From Thermodesulfovibrionales bacterium (GTDB taxonomy: Bacteria > Nitrospirota > Thermodesulfovibrionia > Thermodesulfovibrionales > SM23-35): 8,651 nt of DNA. Made by a program: the position numbers and the translations under genes. Below, one piece after another: positions 7,301-8,651 of this stretch. The stretch lies in the NCBI GenBank assembly GCA_022013235.1, contig JAKLQR010000230.1, positions 1 through 8,651 on the forward strand. The letters run 5' to 3'. Below the pieces are notes generated by a model, which made no database searches, was not told the DNA's origin, and saw only the letters and a program-made list of their open reading frames with translations. Positions within the stretch are counted from its first letter, which is position 1. The number at the start of each line of letters is the position of its first letter.

Positions 7301-8204
7301 CTCTGGCTTGCAACTCAGCAAGTTTACTCCCGAATATGGCCTTTTCGGCTTGCAACTCAGCAAGTTTACTCCCGGGCATAGCCCTTTCGGCTTGCAACTC
7401 AGCAAGTTTACTCTCGAGCATAGCCCTTTCGGCTTGTAACCCGATAATCTGACCGTCACGGAACTCGAACCAATAGAGAGTCTCTACCCACTCTCGTGGG
7501 GAGTAGCGCTGATTCCACTTCGAAAACAATAGGGCTCGGTTAGCCAGATGTGTTTCGAATTGCGCTTTTTTCGATAATGCCGATTCTCCCAAGTCGTAGC
7601 GATATATTGCGCTTACTCCCGGCACATGTAAGAAACGCGTTCTCTCGGCAACTTGAAGCCAGAAATCCCAGTCCTCAAGGCACTCCAGCGATTCGTCAAA
7701 ACGGCATCCGGCCTGAACAAGAGTTTGGCTGAAGAGGACCGCATGAATAGGCAAGAAATTGGCCCCGCGCAAGCGGGTCAGGTCAAACGGTTCGTCGTAA
7801 ATTTTCATAGTGGCGTTCTCTGCGTCAACAACACGCACACCGGAATACGCGACAAGTATTCCCTCGGCATTTTTTACAGCTTCTGTCAGTTTCGCAACGT
7901 GGTTTGGGATAAAAAGATCGTCGTCATCCAAAAAGCCTATATATTCACCCTGCGCGTGCTCTATGCCCACATTACCGGCATGGGCTCTGCCTGTGTTCTT
8001 TTCGAGTCTTATGTAATTCAAAGATATATCTCCAAGAACGCTTCTTATTTCTTCAATATTGAGGTCACACCCGCCGTCATTTACAAGTACGACCTCGATT
8101 GGCCGGTAAGTCTGCTCCGCGATGCTCTGGATCGCATTTGACAAAAGCTGAGGTCTGTCCTTTGTTCTTGTGACGATGGATACTAACGGCCGCTCACTGC
8201 TCAT
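4335..8204 (-). CDS. Giant four-part protein: GT2 - coiled coil - RgpF-like - HAD-like (COG5610-type)
   Basis: This 1289-residue protein is complete. Residues 6-225 are a GT2 domain (PLVSIVTRTKDRP, VNDGG 41-45, DDDD 93-96, ED 177-178). Residues 256-311 are four 14-residue coiled-coil repeats (LQAERAMLESKLAE type), followed by SSKSWKLTAPLRW (328-340), a linker common after coiled coils in such proteins. Residues 418-655 match the RgpF/rhamnan-synthesis family: HAHVYYPDL, ENRGRDIAPM (480-489), HIHTKKS (505-511), YPAGSMFWAR (593-602) and QTDGTLSHCVERL (625-637). Residues 686-880 are HAD-like: FDIFDTLF (691-698, D692 the presumed nucleophile), S802, K836 and GDNEHSD (860-866). The rest is the usual extension of that HAD group: YFLAREGQ (970-977), LSRRA (1001-1005) and VDVGYSGTIQ (1112-1121). 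TGA directly precedes the start and AAGGGA lies seven bases upstream of it. Probable role: assembly of a rhamnose-containing or related surface glycan; exact sugars and the role of the HAD part are unknown. Confidence 0.93.
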   Translation of the reverse strand: MSSERPLVSIVTRTKDRPQLLSNAIQSIAEQTYRPIEVVLVNDGGCDLNIEEIRSVLGDISLNYIRLEKNTGRAHAGNVGIEHAQGEYIGFLDDDDLFIPNHVAKLTEAVKNAEGILVAYSGVRVVDAENATMKIYDEPFDLTRLRGANFLPIHAVLFSQTLVQAGCRFDESLECLEDWDFWLQVAERTRFLHVPGVSAIYRYDLGESALSKKAQFETHLANRALLFSKWNQRYSPREWVETLYWFEFRDGQIIGLQAERAMLESKLAELQAERAMPGSKLAELQAEKAIFGSKLAELQAREATLGSKLAESEAKAGHYHELVDDILSSKSWKLTAPLRWTRRVICSVFNIDRCVSGLASLRDAIVKTYWYYRKSGLRATVRKVKDATCHSKSLGSSLGSPELLDIVDVQPLSGASPGRIAIHAHVYYPDLTRELASYLKNMPFIFDLFVSVQTDEAQDTCYQVFSKLPRVGRVIVDIVENRGRDIAPMVCHFGAQLAQYDYFCHIHTKKSIYTQGRMVGWREYLFRQLLGSESQVRRIFSLLVKNPDTGIIYSQNYKHLPYWGNTWLSNRASGSRMCRQMGIKEMPEGYFDYPAGSMFWARSEAIQNLFSAGIVLDDFSPEAGQTDGTLSHCVERLLPLVARQAGYTTLILRDPFCPSWSKWRFDRYMDRTREYVEKMMREANDIKVVAFDIFDTLFIRPVLHPETTKTIIEHRLKESGGVGFAGLRAHAEELARSRLGRDVGLEDIYSEFASLTGKQASEVEHLRALEEHIELHLVAPRPECVELFNYAMRSGKRVVLVSDMFLPRSVVVRMLAENGITGYQALYLSSDIGVRKDTGELYRLLLEQEKIAPGELLMVGDNEHSDVQIPIDLGIQVFHVLRPVEIARSLHRFAPLLEWARTEGSLDEQLVLGLVATRLFQSVFYKKFDPDVFIPGGPENIGYAVVGPVVLSFCLWLRDQAKTDGIEKLYFLAREGQLLKEVYDRVARHVEDTIPSEYLVLSRRAVTVAMIESFDDICRIARASAYFPNELKAFIRYRYGVILDDNDVKDLCRKGLWKTGKSVEISGDISHLHPVLEELAEKIFARSRAERPGLTAYLNSLGLNDSSSAAVVDVGYSGTIQGMLSGFLKKPIHGYYMLTSAKSRKIYEKHGAFTHGYYGSQINGDDSNVSPLWRRSFELEMFMSSNDPQVIYYDLCGDGQLKAVYQELFLNEQGASEIRNKIRRGLSSFLDDFFAVQRNICPDLTLPLRLPELLFGEFVDNMSMSERATISGLVLDDHYCGRGIVTLLS
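7272..7439 (-). repeat. Four tandem 42-bp repeats encoding a 14-residue coiled-coil unit
   Basis: Four end-to-end copies occupy 7272-7313, 7314-7355, 7356-7397 and 7398-7439. All begin (plus strand) with CTCAGCAAGTTTACTC and nearly all variation falls in the middle of the unit. The last two copies differ at three bases only. Each encodes two heptads (consensus LQAE.A..GSKLAE), so copy-number change keeps frame and lengthens the rod between the GT2 and RgpF parts by about 2 nm per unit if helical. The second copy holds a proline, which should kink the helix. Confidence 0.95.
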
Positions 8205-8362
8205 TCATTTATCCCTTTTAGCTCTCTGCCCGCCGCTTCATGGAGTAGTCTCCACTGCATACACGAGCATAAAAAAATCATACACTTTTTCAGTATCACG
8301 GTACAGCATAAAACTAAAAACAAATTCCCACGGACATCATTCTTTCCGAATCAGGGAAATTT
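8205..8362. other. Intergenic gap between the two right-hand minus-strand genes
   Basis: 158 bases separate the stop of the right-edge gene from the start of the 1289-residue protein's gene. It is AT-rich in its middle (8265-8325). I see TATGAT and TATGCT on the minus strand but no matching -35, so I do not call a promoter. AAATTCCC/GGGAAATTT form an inverted repeat near 8324-8362, but the loop of more than 20 bases and lack of a T-run argue against a terminator. The plus-strand frame here has no support. Confidence 0.5.
8212..8217 (-). promoter_or_regulatory. Ribosome binding site fixing the start at 8204
   Basis: The minus strand reads AAGGGA, seven bases before ATG at 8204. The ATG at 8208 is out of frame, and the codon just before 8204 in frame is TGA, so the start is secure. 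Confidence 0.65.
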
Positions 8363-8651
8363 TCATTGTTTCTTCGATGCATATCCTTTCCAGTATGCTC
8401 CATATGCACACAATCGGACAATCGGCAGCAAGAAAAGATATTTCCCATATCCCTCTTTCACAAAAAACCTGATATGACGCATTAGGACATCCATGATTAC
8501 CATGACCTTATCCATCAACGTTGGACAGGCATCATGAATCACATCAAATCCGTGTTTTTCTTTGATTGTTCTGAAAGATTGTCCATACCGGTAAGCCTTT
8601 CTGATGATTGCCTTTATTGAAAAGGGATGGCTGTGAGAGACTGCTGCCCCG
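8363..8651 (-). CDS. C-terminal end of a GT2-type glycosyltransferase (5' part outside window)
   Basis: The frame is open from the right edge for 95 codons and ends in TGA at 8363-8365. It starts GAAVSHSHPFSIKAI. The HSH element followed by a basic, Tyr-rich helix is what follows the ED motif in rhamnosyltransferase-like GT2 enzymes. The second GT2 domain of the protein at 1-2207 has the same arrangement: HHSHSSSLIYSYRRRF at 512-527, then a hydrophobic FFHIPFYRL segment ending near GKQ. Here the equivalents are YLFLLPIVRL and a terminal SKKQ. The hydrophobic stretch may sit on the membrane surface. The catalytic part lies outside the window, so the sugar cannot be guessed. It is on the same strand as the downstream 1289-residue protein gene and may be cotranscribed with it across the 158-base gap. 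Confidence 0.65.
   Translation of the reverse strand, partial: GAAVSHSHPFSIKAIIRKAYRYGQSFRTIKEKHGFDVIHDACPTLMDKVMVIMDVLMRHIRFFVKEGYGKYLFLLPIVRLCAYGAYWKGYASKKQ

Noticed and set aside
7245..7459. Repetitive frames on both strands across the 42-bp repeats, looking like repeat proteins
   Set aside because: Periodicity comes from the tandem DNA repeat; only the minus-strand frame of the 1289-residue protein continues into real domains on both sides.
8170..8472. 100-codon plus-strand frame at the right end
   Set aside because: It overlaps the starts and ends of two minus-strand genes, has no ribosome site and no recognisable sequence.

Overview
This looks like part of a surface-polysaccharide (O-antigen or capsule type) glycosyltransferase locus from a bacterium, probably Gram-negative. 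The evidence is two very large multidomain glycosyltransferase genes and the tail of a third, all on the minus strand, one of them carrying an RgpF-like rhamnan-synthesis domain. Base composition is moderate in these genes. I cannot name a species. I see no rRNA, tRNA, CRISPR array or insertion sequence.

Layout. (1) Positions 1-2207, minus: a large glycosyltransferase open to the left edge, with two family-2 (GT-A) domains separated by a short coiled coil, then the start of a third, GT-B-like domain. (2) 2208-2588: about 380 bases without a convincing gene. (3) 2589-2781, plus: a perfect 15-bp-arm palindrome next to a TATAAT box, followed by two tiny overlapping ORFs. (4) 2788-4302, plus: an AT-rich radical SAM enzyme with an N-terminal cobalamin-binding-like fold. 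(5) 4335-8204, minus, convergent with the radical SAM gene: a 1289-residue fusion of GT2, a coiled coil encoded by four 42-bp tandem repeats, an RgpF-like domain, and a HAD-like region with its typical C-terminal extension. (6) 8363-8651, minus: the last 95 codons of another GT2-type protein.

The minus-strand genes probably work together to assemble or decorate a cell-surface glycan on the cytoplasmic side of the membrane. Each large protein seems to combine several transfer steps in one chain. The two large proteins start with closely related GT2 domains (68 of 96 aligned residues identical by hand count), so they are paralogues. The radical SAM segment lies between them on the opposite strand, is clearly richer in A+T, and has its own promoter/operator-like region. 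It reads as a separately acquired cassette. Its substrate cannot be told from the sequence.
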